From: Actinopolymorpha pittospori
GTDB lineage: Bacteria; Actinomycetota; Actinomycetes; Propionibacteriales; Actinopolymorphaceae
DNA: 64,000 nucleotides
Assembly: GCF_014873875.1 (NCBI RefSeq)
Contig: NZ_JADBEM010000001.1
Span: forward strand, 7,936,001-8,000,000
Direction of reading: 5' to 3'
The position numbers and the translations under genes were made by a program. Below the pieces are notes generated by a model. The model was not told the DNA's origin and made no database searches. It saw nothing but the letters and a program-made list of their open reading frames with translations. Of the stretch, positions 42,519-50,669 are shown piece after piece (position 1 is the stretch's first letter; every line of letters starts with the position of its first letter).

Positions 42519-42854
42519 CCGACCTGCCTTTTACACAAAGCGTTCCACATCGGCTACCGCTAGTTGCCGGGGTTGATTCAAGCCCGGTTGCCCGTCATTC
42601 TCTGTCGCACGGACGTCAACGGAAGCTTCCCTGACCGTCGGGTCGGGGCAGCCGACTTGTCGTCACCACGGCACGAGCCCATCCGGTGCGGGTCCGCAGG
42701 GGCCAAGATCGGTAAGCGCCTGCCAATTCCCACGTTGTACGAGGAAGATGCCCCAATCGAACGACCCTGGAATCGCTCCCAGGCTCCCTGCGTAGGCGAA
42801 GAGTCCACACGGAAGGAGGGCAGGTCCCCAAGACGCACCCGACTCACCGGAGGA
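42519..42854. other. Intergenic region upstream of the sugar ABC operon
   Basis: About 340 bp without a gene. Notable elements are the pseudo-palindrome at 42567-42587, AAGGAGGG at 42815-42822 and the ribosome site GGAGG at 42849-42853. Base composition is less GC-rich than its surroundings. Confidence 0.5.
42567..42587. promoter_or_regulatory. 21-bp pseudo-palindromic operator candidate
   Basis: The sequence reads CCGGG-g-TTGA-t-TCAA-g-CCCGG: every position matches its reverse complement except the centre and one symmetric pair. It lies 268 bp upstream of the first permease gene. It could be the operator of a sugar-responsive repressor, or alternatively a terminator hairpin for the upstream EamA gene, since CCGGG/CCCGG plus TT/AA can fold. 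Confidence 0.45.
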
Positions 42855-43817
42855 ATGACTTTGACTGCAACAACGCAAGACGCGACGGGGACCACCGCAG
42901 TCCGGCAGGCACCGTCGCGGCGTGGGACCTGGAGTCCACGCGAAAAGGCCAACCTCACCAAGGGCCTGTTGTTCATCAGTCCGTGGATCCTCGGCACGCT
43001 CGCCTTTGTCGTGTTCCCCATCTTCTACTCGGCGATCATCAGCCTGACGAAATACAGCGGCATGCAGTCGCCGCAGTGGCAGGGTCTCGCCAACTACACC
43101 CGGATGTTCCAGGACCCACTGGCCTGGACATCCATCTTCAACACGCTCTTCTATTCGGGTTGGGCGGTTCCGGTAGGCCTGGTGGTCTCCCTGCTCCTCG
43201 CCCTCGCGATGAACCGCAACGTCCGTGAGGTCGCGGCCTACCGCACCATCCTCTACCTCCCGTCGCTGGCCCCGGTCTTCGCACTGTCGTTCATCTTTCT
43301 CGTGCTGGTCAATCCGGGCACCGGCATCGTCAACCAGGTCATCACGCTCTTTGGTGGCCAGGAACGCGACTTCCTGACCGGTAACGCGACCAGTGCCAAA
43401 CTCGTCATCGTGGCGATGGCCCAGCTCGGGGCAGGAAACGCGGCCCTGATCTTCCTCGCGGGACTCAACAACATCCCGAGGACTCTCTACGAGGCGGCCC
43501 GTATCGACGGCGCCAGTGCGGCCCAGTCGTTCTTCCGGATCACCATGCCGTTGCTCACGCCGTCGATCCTGTTCAACCTCATCACCGGGATCAGCGCGGG
43601 TCTGCAGGTCTTCACCCAGGCCTACATCATGACCAACGGCGGACCCAACAACGGCACGATGTTCTACATGCTCTACCTCTACCGCAACGCGTTCAGCTAT
43701 GCGGATCTCGGTTATGCGTCCGCACTCGCTGTCGTCCTCTTCCTCGTCGGCGTCGTCCTGGCACTGCTCGTCTACCAGGTCTCGCGACGTTTCGTTAATT
43801 ACGAAGTCGCCTCCTGA
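42855..43817 (+). CDS. Sugar ABC transporter permease (MalF/UgpA type)
   Basis: 320 aa from the ATG at 42855, which is only 1 nt from GGAGG; a TTG at 42861 has a better 7-nt spacing, so the true start may be two codons later. Six transmembrane helices; N-terminal GLLFISPWILGTLAFVVFPIFYSAIISLTKY. The ATPase-contact EAA loop is LYEAARIDGASAAQSFFRITMPLLTPSI. Carbohydrate-uptake-1 family. Followed after 47 bp by the second permease and then the binding protein; no ATPase gene is present, so a shared MsiK-type ATPase is likely used. Confidence 0.92.
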   Translation: MTLTATTQDATGTTAVRQAPSRRGTWSPREKANLTKGLLFISPWILGTLAFVVFPIFYSAIISLTKYSGMQSPQWQGLANYTRMFQDPLAWTSIFNTLFYSGWAVPVGLVVSLLLALAMNRNVREVAAYRTILYLPSLAPVFALSFIFLVLVNPGTGIVNQVITLFGGQERDFLTGNATSAKLVIVAMAQLGAGNAALIFLAGLNNIPRTLYEAARIDGASAAQSFFRITMPLLTPSILFNLITGISAGLQVFTQAYIMTNGGPNNGTMFYMLYLYRNAFSYADLGYASALAVVLFLVGVVLALLVYQVSRRFVNYEVAS

Positions 43818-43864
43818 GAAACGAGTACATCCGGCCACGACACTGAAGCTGCGAAGGACCCACC

Positions 43865-44761
43865 ATGGCTACGCAAACCGAGACACCCACCGCTCGTAGC
43901 GGGGACACCGGCCCGGTGATGTCGACAGGAGCGCAGAACCTCCGCGTTCTCTGGGACCGCATTGGCGTACGCATCTTCCTCATCGCGATGTCGGCGCTCT
44001 TCCTCCTGCCGATCTACTGGATGCTCATCACTTCGTTGAAATCCAACGAAGAACTCGGTATCACACCCGCGACAATATTTCCGCACAATATCCAGTGGGG
44101 AAACTACGTAGAGGCTTTCCAGGCATTTCCGTTCGCGACGTACTTCGGCAACTCACTCCTCATCACCGTGCTGAGTGTGATCGGGTCGATCGTCTCCAAC
44201 CTGATCGTCGCCTACGGTTTCGCCTGCCTGGACTGGCGTGGACGCGACCGGGTCTTCTACATCGTCCTGGCCACGCTGTTCATCCCGTTCCCGATCGCGC
44301 TGATCCCGACGTTCGACCTGTTCGCCTGGCTGCACTGGATCAACACCTTCCTGCCGCTGGTCGTTCCGCACTTCCTGGGCAGCGCGTTCTTCATCTTCCT
44401 GCTGCGACAGTTCCTGTTGCAGATCCCCCGTGAGCACCTCGACGCAGCACGCATCGACGGCGCCAGCGAGTGGCGCATCCTCTGGCAGGTCGTGTTCCCC
44501 ATGGCACGACCCGCCGTCGCCGCGGTGGCCATCTTCACCGCCGTAGGGGCATGGAACGACTTCCTCGGTCCACTGCTCTATCTCCAGGACGAGGCCAAGC
44601 AGACGCTGGCGATCGGCATCCAGGCGTTCCGGAGCACCCACGACGTGCAGTTCAGCCTGCTGATGGCCGCGTCGCTGATGATCCTCGCTCCGCTGGTGAT
44701 CCTGTTCTTCGCCGCGCAGAAGTACTTCATCAGCGGCATCACCCTCGGGAGCTTCAAGTGA
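43865..44761 (+). CDS. Sugar ABC transporter permease (MalG/UgpE type)
   Basis: 298 aa. Six transmembrane helices starting IRIFLIAMSALFLLPIYWMLITSLKSNEELG (the MalG-type P1 region), with EAA loop HLDAARIDGASEWRILWQVVFPMARPAVAAV. The conserved WNDFLGPLLYL precedes the last loop and the protein ends QKYFISGITLGSFK, typical of CUT1 permeases. Pairs with the upstream permease as a heterodimer. Confidence 0.94.
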   Translation: MATQTETPTARSGDTGPVMSTGAQNLRVLWDRIGVRIFLIAMSALFLLPIYWMLITSLKSNEELGITPATIFPHNIQWGNYVEAFQAFPFATYFGNSLLITVLSVIGSIVSNLIVAYGFACLDWRGRDRVFYIVLATLFIPFPIALIPTFDLFAWLHWINTFLPLVVPHFLGSAFFIFLLRQFLLQIPREHLDAARIDGASEWRILWQVVFPMARPAVAAVAIFTAVGAWNDFLGPLLYLQDEAKQTLAIGIQAFRSTHDVQFSLLMAASLMILAPLVILFFAAQKYFISGITLGSFK

Positions 44762-44790
44762 GGGGCCGGGCGTCGAGAGGACGTGCACAC

Positions 44791-46140
44791 ATGAGGCTGT
44801 CATCGAGCCGCGGTCGGCGGGTCCTGCTCGCACTGCTCGCCATGCTGCTGGTGGCCGGGACCGCCGGGGCGTGTTCGGGAAGCAACTCCAACCAACACCT
44901 TCTCGTCTGGACCCAACTCGGCGGCGAGCGCGAACTCGCCGCACAAAAGTTGATCATCGACGCCTTCGAGAAGGCGAACCCGGGCGTCGAGGTGCAGATC
45001 GTGCCCAAGGCCGGACAGTTCACCGGGGACTCCGCGGCCCTGATCGCGGCGGTCCGCGGCGAGACACCGCCCAACGTCTACATCATCGACAGGTTCACCA
45101 CCGCCCAGGCCGCCTCGGTGGGACTCTTCGAGGATCTGCAACCAAAGATTGACGCGGACGGCGAGAACCTCCGGAGCAAGTACCTGCCCTACGCCGCCGA
45201 CGAAGCGACGTACAAGGGCGACATGTACGCGCTGCCGTTCGACACCGACGTGCGCGGTCTCTACTACAACAAGGCGGTTCTGCGCGACGCCGGCATCGAC
45301 CCGGAGGTGCTCGACCCGAAGAACGGCCCGCCGACGGTCGACGAGCTCATCGCCATGGCCAAGAAGATCGACCAGAAGGACAGCCGGGGCAACTACACCC
45401 GGATGGGCTTCATCCCCTGGGACGGGCAGGGCTTCCACGCCACCTGGGCGATCATCAACAAGGCCGAGTGGTTCGACAACGACGACTGCGCGCTCACTCT
45501 CGACAGCCCGGGCTGGCTGACCACCATGCAGGAGTTCTCCACCTGGTCGAAGGAGTTCGACTACCAACGCGTGCAGGCGTTCCTGGCGAAGTACCGCCCG
45601 CCCAACCAGCCGCCCACCCAGTCGCCGCTGTTCACCGGCCGGATCGGCATGGCGATCGACGGCAACTGGAACCTCGGCAACATCAAGCAGTACGCACCCA
45701 AGCTCGACTACGGCGTGACCTACCTCCCGGTGCCGAAGGAGGGTGACGACCCCGTGACCTGGGCCGGCGGCTTCGCGCTGACCATGCCGAAGGGTGCCCC
45801 GAACCAGGAACTCACCTGGAAGTTCATGAAGTTCATGGCCGGCGAGCCCGGTCAACGCCTCTACGCGAAGGCAGCGAGCAAGATCCCGACCTGGCAGAGC
45901 CTGGTCGACGACAAGAGCGTGACAGGCGACCAGGGCATCTTCCCCAGCATGGTGCAGTTCACCACCTCCCGGCCGCCGTTGCCCGTCGGCGCCCAGATCT
46001 CCGACTCGATGGACGCCGCGCAGTCCGGTGTGCTCATCGGCGAGGAGACGCCGGCGAACGCGCTGGCCAAGGCACAGGACCGGGCCGGGCCGCAGATGGG
46101 TCAGTTCTGTCCGTTCACGCTCCCGACGCACACCGAGTAG
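44791..46140 (+). CDS. Sugar ABC transporter substrate-binding lipoprotein
   Basis: 449 aa from the ATG at 44791 (GAGAGG 10 nt upstream); the frame is open upstream but within the permease gene. Lipoprotein signal peptide: basic start, hydrophobic VLLALLAMLLVAGTAGA, then Cys28 as the lipid anchor (lipobox A-G-A-C, position -3 atypical). Family 1 extracellular solute-binding fold: QKLIIDAFEKANPGVEVQIV, YALPFDTDVRGLYYNKAVLRDAGID, MGFIPWDGQG, TGRIGMAIDGNWN and WAGGFALTMPKGAPNQELTWKFMKFM. The sugar is not predictable. Ends at a strong terminator. Confidence 0.93.
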   Translation: MRLSSSRGRRVLLALLAMLLVAGTAGACSGSNSNQHLLVWTQLGGERELAAQKLIIDAFEKANPGVEVQIVPKAGQFTGDSAALIAAVRGETPPNVYIIDRFTTAQAASVGLFEDLQPKIDADGENLRSKYLPYAADEATYKGDMYALPFDTDVRGLYYNKAVLRDAGIDPEVLDPKNGPPTVDELIAMAKKIDQKDSRGNYTRMGFIPWDGQGFHATWAIINKAEWFDNDDCALTLDSPGWLTTMQEFSTWSKEFDYQRVQAFLAKYRPPNQPPTQSPLFTGRIGMAIDGNWNLGNIKQYAPKLDYGVTYLPVPKEGDDPVTWAGGFALTMPKGAPNQELTWKFMKFMAGEPGQRLYAKAASKIPTWQSLVDDKSVTGDQGIFPSMVQFTTSRPPLPVGAQISDSMDAAQSGVLIGEETPANALAKAQDRAGPQMGQFCPFTLPTHTE

Positions 46141-46185
46141 CACCCGGACAACCGAACCTGCGAAGGTCGCAGGACACCTCCGGTG

Positions 46186-46225
46186 GGAAGGCCGGGCCCG
46201 GGTCAGTCACCGGGTCCGGCCTTCC
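46186..46225 (+). terminator. Terminator of the sugar ABC operon
   Basis: GGAAGGCCGGGCCCGG (46186-46201) pairs with CCGGGTCCGGCCTTCC (46210-46225), 16 bp with one G-T pair, 8-nt loop, 45 nt after the stop. Confidence 0.88.
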
Positions 46226-46277
46226 GGTCGTCGCCGATTCCCACCTCGTCGCGCGTCCCGCTGTGACATCTGCGACC

Positions 46278-46940
46278 ATGACAAGCGTGCAGAGCCGCCG
46301 CATGCGGACCCGCGTCACCACGGCCACCGGGGCCGAGATCGACGCCCGCCACGGTGTCCCGGCCGGACAACGCCGCGCCGAGACGTGGAAGGTCGTGCAC
46401 TACGGGCCGGTTCCCAGGCGCACCGATCCGCAGTTGTGGGACTTCCGGGTGACCGGTGCGACGGCGAGCGGCGAGGAACACGTCCTCGATCGCGCCACGC
46501 TCGACCGGCTGCCCCACGTGACCGTTCGGGGCGACCTGCACTGCGTCAACGGCTTCAGCATGTTCGGCCTGTCGTGGACCGGTGTCCCGACGACCGCCCT
46601 GCTCGACCTGGTGCCCCCACGCGCGGACGTGTCTCACGTCATGGCCTGGGCGGAGTACGGCTACTCCGCCAACCTGCGGCTGTCCGACCTGCGGGTCGAG
46701 AGCACCCTGCTCGCCACCGGCGTCGACGGCGCCGCGCTCACACCCGAACGCGGGGGCCCGCTGCGTCTCGTCCTACCCCATCTGTACGCCTGGAAGGGGC
46801 CGAAGTGGCTCCGCGCGATCGAGTACCTCACCGAGGACCGGCGCGGCTTCTGGGAGGAACGCGGTTACCACAACATCGGTGACCCATGGTCCGGAGCGAG
46901 GTACTCCTACCAGGAGGAGGCGGGCGAGGGTCCCGCGTGA
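46278..46940 (+). CDS. Sulfite-oxidase-like molybdopterin-binding protein
   Basis: 220 aa from the ATG at 46278; a GTG at 46263 is the alternative and neither has a clear ribosome site. Oxidoreductase molybdopterin-binding domain: RRTDPQLWDFRVTGATASG, then LPHVTVRGDLHCVNGFSMFGLSWTGVPTTALLDL, whose Cys is the expected molybdenum ligand, and YGYSANLRLSDL, PERGGPLRLVLPHLYAWKGPKWLRAIEYL and FWEERGYHNIGDPW. No signal peptide or Tat motif and no haem domain, so it is probably cytoplasmic. Close to the MsrP/YedY-like small members. Substrate unknown. Confidence 0.87.
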   Translation: MTSVQSRRMRTRVTTATGAEIDARHGVPAGQRRAETWKVVHYGPVPRRTDPQLWDFRVTGATASGEEHVLDRATLDRLPHVTVRGDLHCVNGFSMFGLSWTGVPTTALLDLVPPRADVSHVMAWAEYGYSANLRLSDLRVESTLLATGVDGAALTPERGGPLRLVLPHLYAWKGPKWLRAIEYLTEDRRGFWEERGYHNIGDPWSGARYSYQEEAGEGPA

Positions 46941-46982
46941 GCGCCTCCCCGGATGGCCGGACCGCGGTCCGGTTCCCGGTCC

Positions 46983-47030
46983 GGTGCTCGGTCTGGTGCT
47001 CGGTCTGGTGCTCGGTCTGGTGCTCGGTCT
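46983..47030 (+). repeat. 12-bp tandem repeat, four perfect copies
   Basis: GGTGCTCGGTCT repeated four times without mismatch between the molybdopterin gene and aroF. It would keep any reading frame open and read CSVW repeats on the plus strand, but no gene is supported there. Confidence 0.95.
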
Positions 47031-47181
47031 GGTTCGAGTCTGCCGAAGGCCGGACCGCCCACCAGGTGATCATTGACGTCCAGATCCCGGACGCACCTGT
47101 CAGGTCCACGCAGCGGACCGGTTACGCTCACCATCTCGACGGCCCGCTCGCGTAGCCGCGAGGATCGGAGGTTCGCCTCAC

Positions 47182-48246
47182 ATGGTCGTCGTCATGAACC
47201 CCGGCGCACCCCAGGCGCAGCTCGACGCCGTGGTGGCCCGGATCGAGTCGGCGGGCGCCCAGGCCTTCGTCAGCCGTGGGCTCGCCCGCACCATCATCGG
47301 TGTCATCGGCGAGCCCTCGCTGCGCACCGAGCTCAACCTGTCCGGCATGCCGGGTGTCTCGACCGTGCTGCAGGTGTCCGCGCCGTACAAGCTGGTCAGC
47401 AGCCAGGCCCAGGCCGAGCGGTCCACCGTGTGGGTGGGCCCGGAGGGCCGGGCGGTCCCGATCGGTCCGGGCACCTTCACCCTCGTCGCCGGGCCGTGCG
47501 CCGTCGAGAGTGCGCTGCAGACCCTCGGGGCGGCCCGACTCGCCGCGGGCGCGGGTGCGACCCTGCTCCGCGGTGGGGCCTACAAGCCGCGGACGTCACC
47601 GTTGTCCTTCCAGGGCATGGGCGAGGACGCGTTGAAGATCCTCGCCGACGTACGCGAGGCCACCGGGCTCTACGTCGTGAGCGAGGTGATCGACCCCGCC
47701 GACGTCGATCTCGTGGCGTCCTACGCCGACATGATCCTCATCGGCGCGACCAACATGCAGAACTTCGCCCTCCTGGACAGTGTGGGGCGGCGCGGCAAGC
47801 CGGTCATGCTCAAGCGGGGCATGCAGGCGACGGTCGACGAGTGGCTGCTCGCCGCCGAGTACGTCGCCCAGCGCGGCAACTGCCAGATCGTCTTGTGCGA
47901 ACGCGGAATCCGCACGTTCGAGACCGCGACCAAGGCCACCCTCGACCTCTCCGCGATCCCGCTCGTCCAGCGACTCTCCCACCTTCCGGTCGTGGTCGAC
48001 CCGACGCACTGCGCCGGCCGTCGCGACCTGATCGTCCCGCTCGCCCGCGCGGCGATCGCCGCCGGAGCCGACGGTCTGCTCGTCGACGTGCACCCCGACC
48101 CGGAGAACGCGCTCGTCGACGGCCCGCAGGCACTCGCCGGCGCCGAGCTACGTGAGCTCGCCTCCGCCGTGCGCCAGTTGCCGCCGCTGATGGGCCGGCT
48201 GCCCGCGCAGCCATGCGGCCAGATGGCGAGTCAGACCCTGAGCTGA
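47182..48246 (+). CDS. aroF: 3-deoxy-7-phosphoheptulonate synthase, type I (AroF/AroA-beta family)
   Basis: 354 aa, ATG with GGAGG upstream. First shikimate-pathway step (PEP + erythrose-4-P). N-terminal ferredoxin-like regulatory domain (about 1-80: MVVVMNPGAPQAQLDAVVARIESAGAQ) as in the Thermotoga-type enzyme, then the catalytic barrel: LVAGPCAVES, LLRGGAYKPRTSPLSFQGMG, SEVIDPADVDLVASYADMILIGATNMQNF, PVMLKRGM, VLCERGIRTFE, VVVDPTHCAGRR and GLLVDVHPDPENALVDGPQAL. The ferredoxin-like domain usually confers Tyr/Phe feedback. A second, unrelated DAHP synthase is encoded at 52 kb. Confidence 0.95.
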   Translation: MVVVMNPGAPQAQLDAVVARIESAGAQAFVSRGLARTIIGVIGEPSLRTELNLSGMPGVSTVLQVSAPYKLVSSQAQAERSTVWVGPEGRAVPIGPGTFTLVAGPCAVESALQTLGAARLAAGAGATLLRGGAYKPRTSPLSFQGMGEDALKILADVREATGLYVVSEVIDPADVDLVASYADMILIGATNMQNFALLDSVGRRGKPVMLKRGMQATVDEWLLAAEYVAQRGNCQIVLCERGIRTFETATKATLDLSAIPLVQRLSHLPVVVDPTHCAGRRDLIVPLARAAIAAGADGLLVDVHPDPENALVDGPQALAGAELRELASAVRQLPPLMGRLPAQPCGQMASQTLS

Positions 48247-48291
48247 GCGGACCCGCCCGAACCGACCTGCCTGGGCCAGGCACTGGACCGA

Positions 48292-48323
48292 ACGGCCCGC
48301 GACCCAGGGGTGTCCCGGGCCGT
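48292..48323. terminator. Hairpin between convergent aroF and threonine aldolase genes
   Basis: ACGGCCCG (48292-48299) pairs with CGGGCCGT (48316-48323), with an inner GAC/GTC; on the plus strand GGTGCTGTTTC follows. A 15-bp palindrome TGCCTGGGCCAGGCA lies just before it. Confidence 0.6.
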
Positions 48324-48343
48324 GGTGCTGTTTCGGACCAGCG

Positions 48344-49402
48344 TCAGGACAGCGCTGCCGCGAGGACGTCGGCCGCCCGCCGGCAGCCCGCCTCGTCCAC
48401 GTCGAGGTGCGTCACCAGCCGCAGGGCACGCGGGCCCAGCACGGACACCAGAACGCCCGCCTCCCGCGCCCGGCTCGCCACCTCGCCCGCGTCCGGGCCC
48501 ACACCGGCCGCGGCCAGGTCGAGGACGACGATGTTGGTCTCCGCCGTGGCCGGATCGACGATCCCCGGCGCGGTCTGCGCCAAGCGTTCCGCGAGGAGCC
48601 GCGCGTGCGCGTGGTCCTCGGTCACCCGCTGCACGTGGTGGTCGAGTGCGTACAGCCCGGCCGCGGCGAGAACGCCGGCCTGCCGCCAGCCCCCACCGAG
48701 CCGCTTGCGCCAGACGCGGGCCTCCTCGATCTGGGCCGCCGTCCCCGCCACCAGCGAGCCCACCGGGGCGCCGAGGCCCTTCGACAGGCAGACCGAGGCG
48801 GTGTCGGCGAACTCGGCGTACTCCCCCGGTGTGATTCCGGTGGCCGCGCTGGCGTTCCACAACCGGGCACCGTCCAGGTGCACCCCGACGCCGACCGGCG
48901 CCACGATCTCCCGCAGCTTGCGCATCGAGTCCAGCGGCTGCACGCTGCCGCCACCGAAGTTGTGGGTGTTCTCGATCGAGACCGCGGCAGTCGACACGAA
49001 GTAGGGTCCCGCGTCGGGTGCCAGCAGGCTGTGCACCGCGTCCAGGTCGATCAGTCCACGTGGGTGTGCCCAGGTGCGGGTGGTGACGCCGAAGATCGCG
49101 GCGTGCGCACCGAGTTCGGCCCGCGCGATGTGGGCCCGGGACTCACACAGCACCTCCGACCCTGGCGAGACCAGGGCCCGGACGCCGAGCAGGTTGGCGA
49201 GAGATCCCGTCGCGGTGAAGAGGGCGGCCTCCTTGCCGAGCATGCCGGCGACCCGCTCCTCCAGGGCGCGGCAGGTCGGGTCCTCGGCGTAGACGTCGTC
49301 ACCGACCTCGGCCCGCGCCATCGCGGCGCGCATGCCCTCGGTCGGTGCGGTCACGGTGTCGCTGCGCAGGTCGACAAGATCATCGTGCTGAGAGCTGGCC
49401 AC
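48344..49402 (-). CDS. ltaE: Low-specificity L-threonine aldolase (beta-eliminating lyase family)
   Basis: 352 aa PLP enzyme that splits threonine/allo-threonine to glycine and acetaldehyde. Motifs: LRSDTVTAPTEGMRAAMARAEVGDDVYAEDPT at 12-43 (family start), LFTATGSLANLLGVRAL, ENTHNFGGGSVQPLD, VHLDGARLWNA and SVCLSKGLGAPVGSLVAG with the PLP lysine at 208. A real housekeeping-type gene standing alone between two convergent/divergent neighbours. Confidence 0.93.
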   Translation of the reverse strand: MASSQHDDLVDLRSDTVTAPTEGMRAAMARAEVGDDVYAEDPTCRALEERVAGMLGKEAALFTATGSLANLLGVRALVSPGSEVLCESRAHIARAELGAHAAIFGVTTRTWAHPRGLIDLDAVHSLLAPDAGPYFVSTAAVSIENTHNFGGGSVQPLDSMRKLREIVAPVGVGVHLDGARLWNASAATGITPGEYAEFADTASVCLSKGLGAPVGSLVAGTAAQIEEARVWRKRLGGGWRQAGVLAAAGLYALDHHVQRVTEDHAHARLLAERLAQTAPGIVDPATAETNIVVLDLAAAGVGPDAGEVASRAREAGVLVSVLGPRALRLVTHLDVDEAGCRRAADVLAAALS

Positions 49403-49847
49403 CAGGGCACGGTAACCGATCGACCGCGACGGCCGGTCACCTGGAGCCCGGGCGCCCGCTCACCGCGTTCCTCGGGCCGAACGCCGCCGCAGACGTACGC
49501 GTTCGGCAACCCAGCGGTGAAGGGCGGGGAACGTCGGATTGGTCAGGAACGTCGACGTCGTCCTCGCCGCGTTGATCCGGCAATCTCGACCGACGGCCAT
49601 GGATGGCGTCCATGGAAAAGGCGCCGGCGATCCCTGAAGTCCGTGGCCGCAATTCCCGTCCGATGTCGGACGTGGAGTCCCTGTGGCACTGGGACTTCTC
49701 GTTTCCGGCGGCCAGATCTGGTGCCGACGTTGTGTTCGTGTTGGGGCCACTCGTAATATCCGGAGAACGCCTTCCGGCCAAACGCCGCCGAACATTTCCC
49801 GACCAATTCCGGCGGGTTTATCGACAGTGCGGAGGTCCTTTTCACCC
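49403..49847. other. Intergenic region upstream of the RraA-like/enolase pair
   Basis: About 445 bp without a supported gene. It contains the 19-bp pseudo-palindrome at 49597-49615 and a 6-bp inverted repeat AGTCCC/GGGACT around 49677-49693. The last 100 bp are comparatively AT-rich, with a GGAGG at 49831-49835 that may be the distant ribosome site of the next gene. Confidence 0.5.
49597..49615. promoter_or_regulatory. 19-bp pseudo-palindromic operator candidate
   Basis: CCATGGATGGCGTCCATGG: all positions are symmetric except the centre and one pair. It lies about 230 bp upstream of the RraA-like gene and is a plausible repressor site for the catabolic pair. Confidence 0.45.
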
Positions 49848-50669
49848 ATGCGCATCCAACCCACTCCCGACGCCCTGGTCGAGCTCACCGCCTCCTGGGA
49901 TGGCGAGCGTTTTCCTGACGGTCGGCCCCGGGTTCCCGACGACGTACTCGAACAACTACGACTGGCCACCACCGAAGAGGCGTGGGGCGTACTCCGCAGG
50001 GAGGGATACGACCGCCAGTTCTCCGGTGAGTGGCGCGAGACCCACCCCGGCACCATCCTGGTCGGCCGGGCGGTGACCTCGCAGTTCCTCCCGCACCGGC
50101 CCGACTACAACGCCGCCACCGTCGCGGCCGGCGCCCGTGAGGGACACCGCGAGCCCGACAAGCAGAACTCCTGGATCATCGCGACGCTGCAGCCCGGCGA
50201 CGTGATGGTCACCGACATCTTCGGCAAGGTCCGCGACGGCACGGTCGTCGGTGACAACCTCAGCACCGCGGTCGCGGCCCGCACCGGTGTCGGCGCGGTG
50301 ATCCACGGCGGCGTCCGCGACCTTCAGGGCATCGAGCAGCTCGGCGGCGGTGTCAACTTCTTCTTCCGCGACGCCCACCCCACGGCGATCCGCGACGTGA
50401 CTCTCGCCGGCATCAACATCCCGGTCAAGATCGGCGAGGCGACCGTCCTGCCCGGCGACGTCGTCCTCGGCACCCCGAGCGGGCTGATCTTCATCCCGCC
50501 GCACCTGGCCGCCAGGGTCGCCGAACGAAGCGCGGACATCCGCGTCCGCGACGTGTTCGGCAAGCTCCGACTCTCCGAGCAGATCTACACCAGCGCGGAG
50601 ATCGACGTCGGCACCTGGGCCTCGCACATCGAGGAGGACTTCCAGCGGTGGCGGAAGGAGAACGCGTGA
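49848..50669 (+). CDS. RraA-like protein (probable aldolase/decarboxylase)
   Basis: 273 aa from the ATG at 49848; GGAGG is 12 nt upstream and the frame is open farther back. RraA/dimethylmenaquinone-methyltransferase-like fold: LQPGDVMVTDIFGKVRDGTVVGDNLSTAVAARTGVGAVIHGGVRDLQGI matches the G-x-D/N-L...A...G-x-G...G-x-R-D signature of metal-dependent HMG/oxaloacetate-type aldolases, and IPVKIGEATVLPGDVVLGTPSGLIFIPPHLA follows. It has about 60 extra residues at the N-terminus and 40 at the C-terminus relative to RraA proper. The overlap with the enolase-superfamily gene suggests an aldolase step after a sugar-acid dehydration rather than RNase E inhibition. Confidence 0.85.
   Translation: MRIQPTPDALVELTASWDGERFPDGRPRVPDDVLEQLRLATTEEAWGVLRREGYDRQFSGEWRETHPGTILVGRAVTSQFLPHRPDYNAATVAAGAREGHREPDKQNSWIIATLQPGDVMVTDIFGKVRDGTVVGDNLSTAVAARTGVGAVIHGGVRDLQGIEQLGGGVNFFFRDAHPTAIRDVTLAGINIPVKIGEATVLPGDVVLGTPSGLIFIPPHLAARVAERSADIRVRDVFGKLRLSEQIYTSAEIDVGTWASHIEEDFQRWRKENA

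Noticed and set aside
46983..47030. Possible CRISPR array
   Set aside because: Four contiguous 12-bp copies with no spacers and no cas genes.
46886..47155. 90-codon plus-strand frame carrying CSVW repeats from the 12-bp repeat
   Set aside because: Overlaps the end of the molybdopterin gene in another frame, has no family similarity, and the repeat keeps any frame open.
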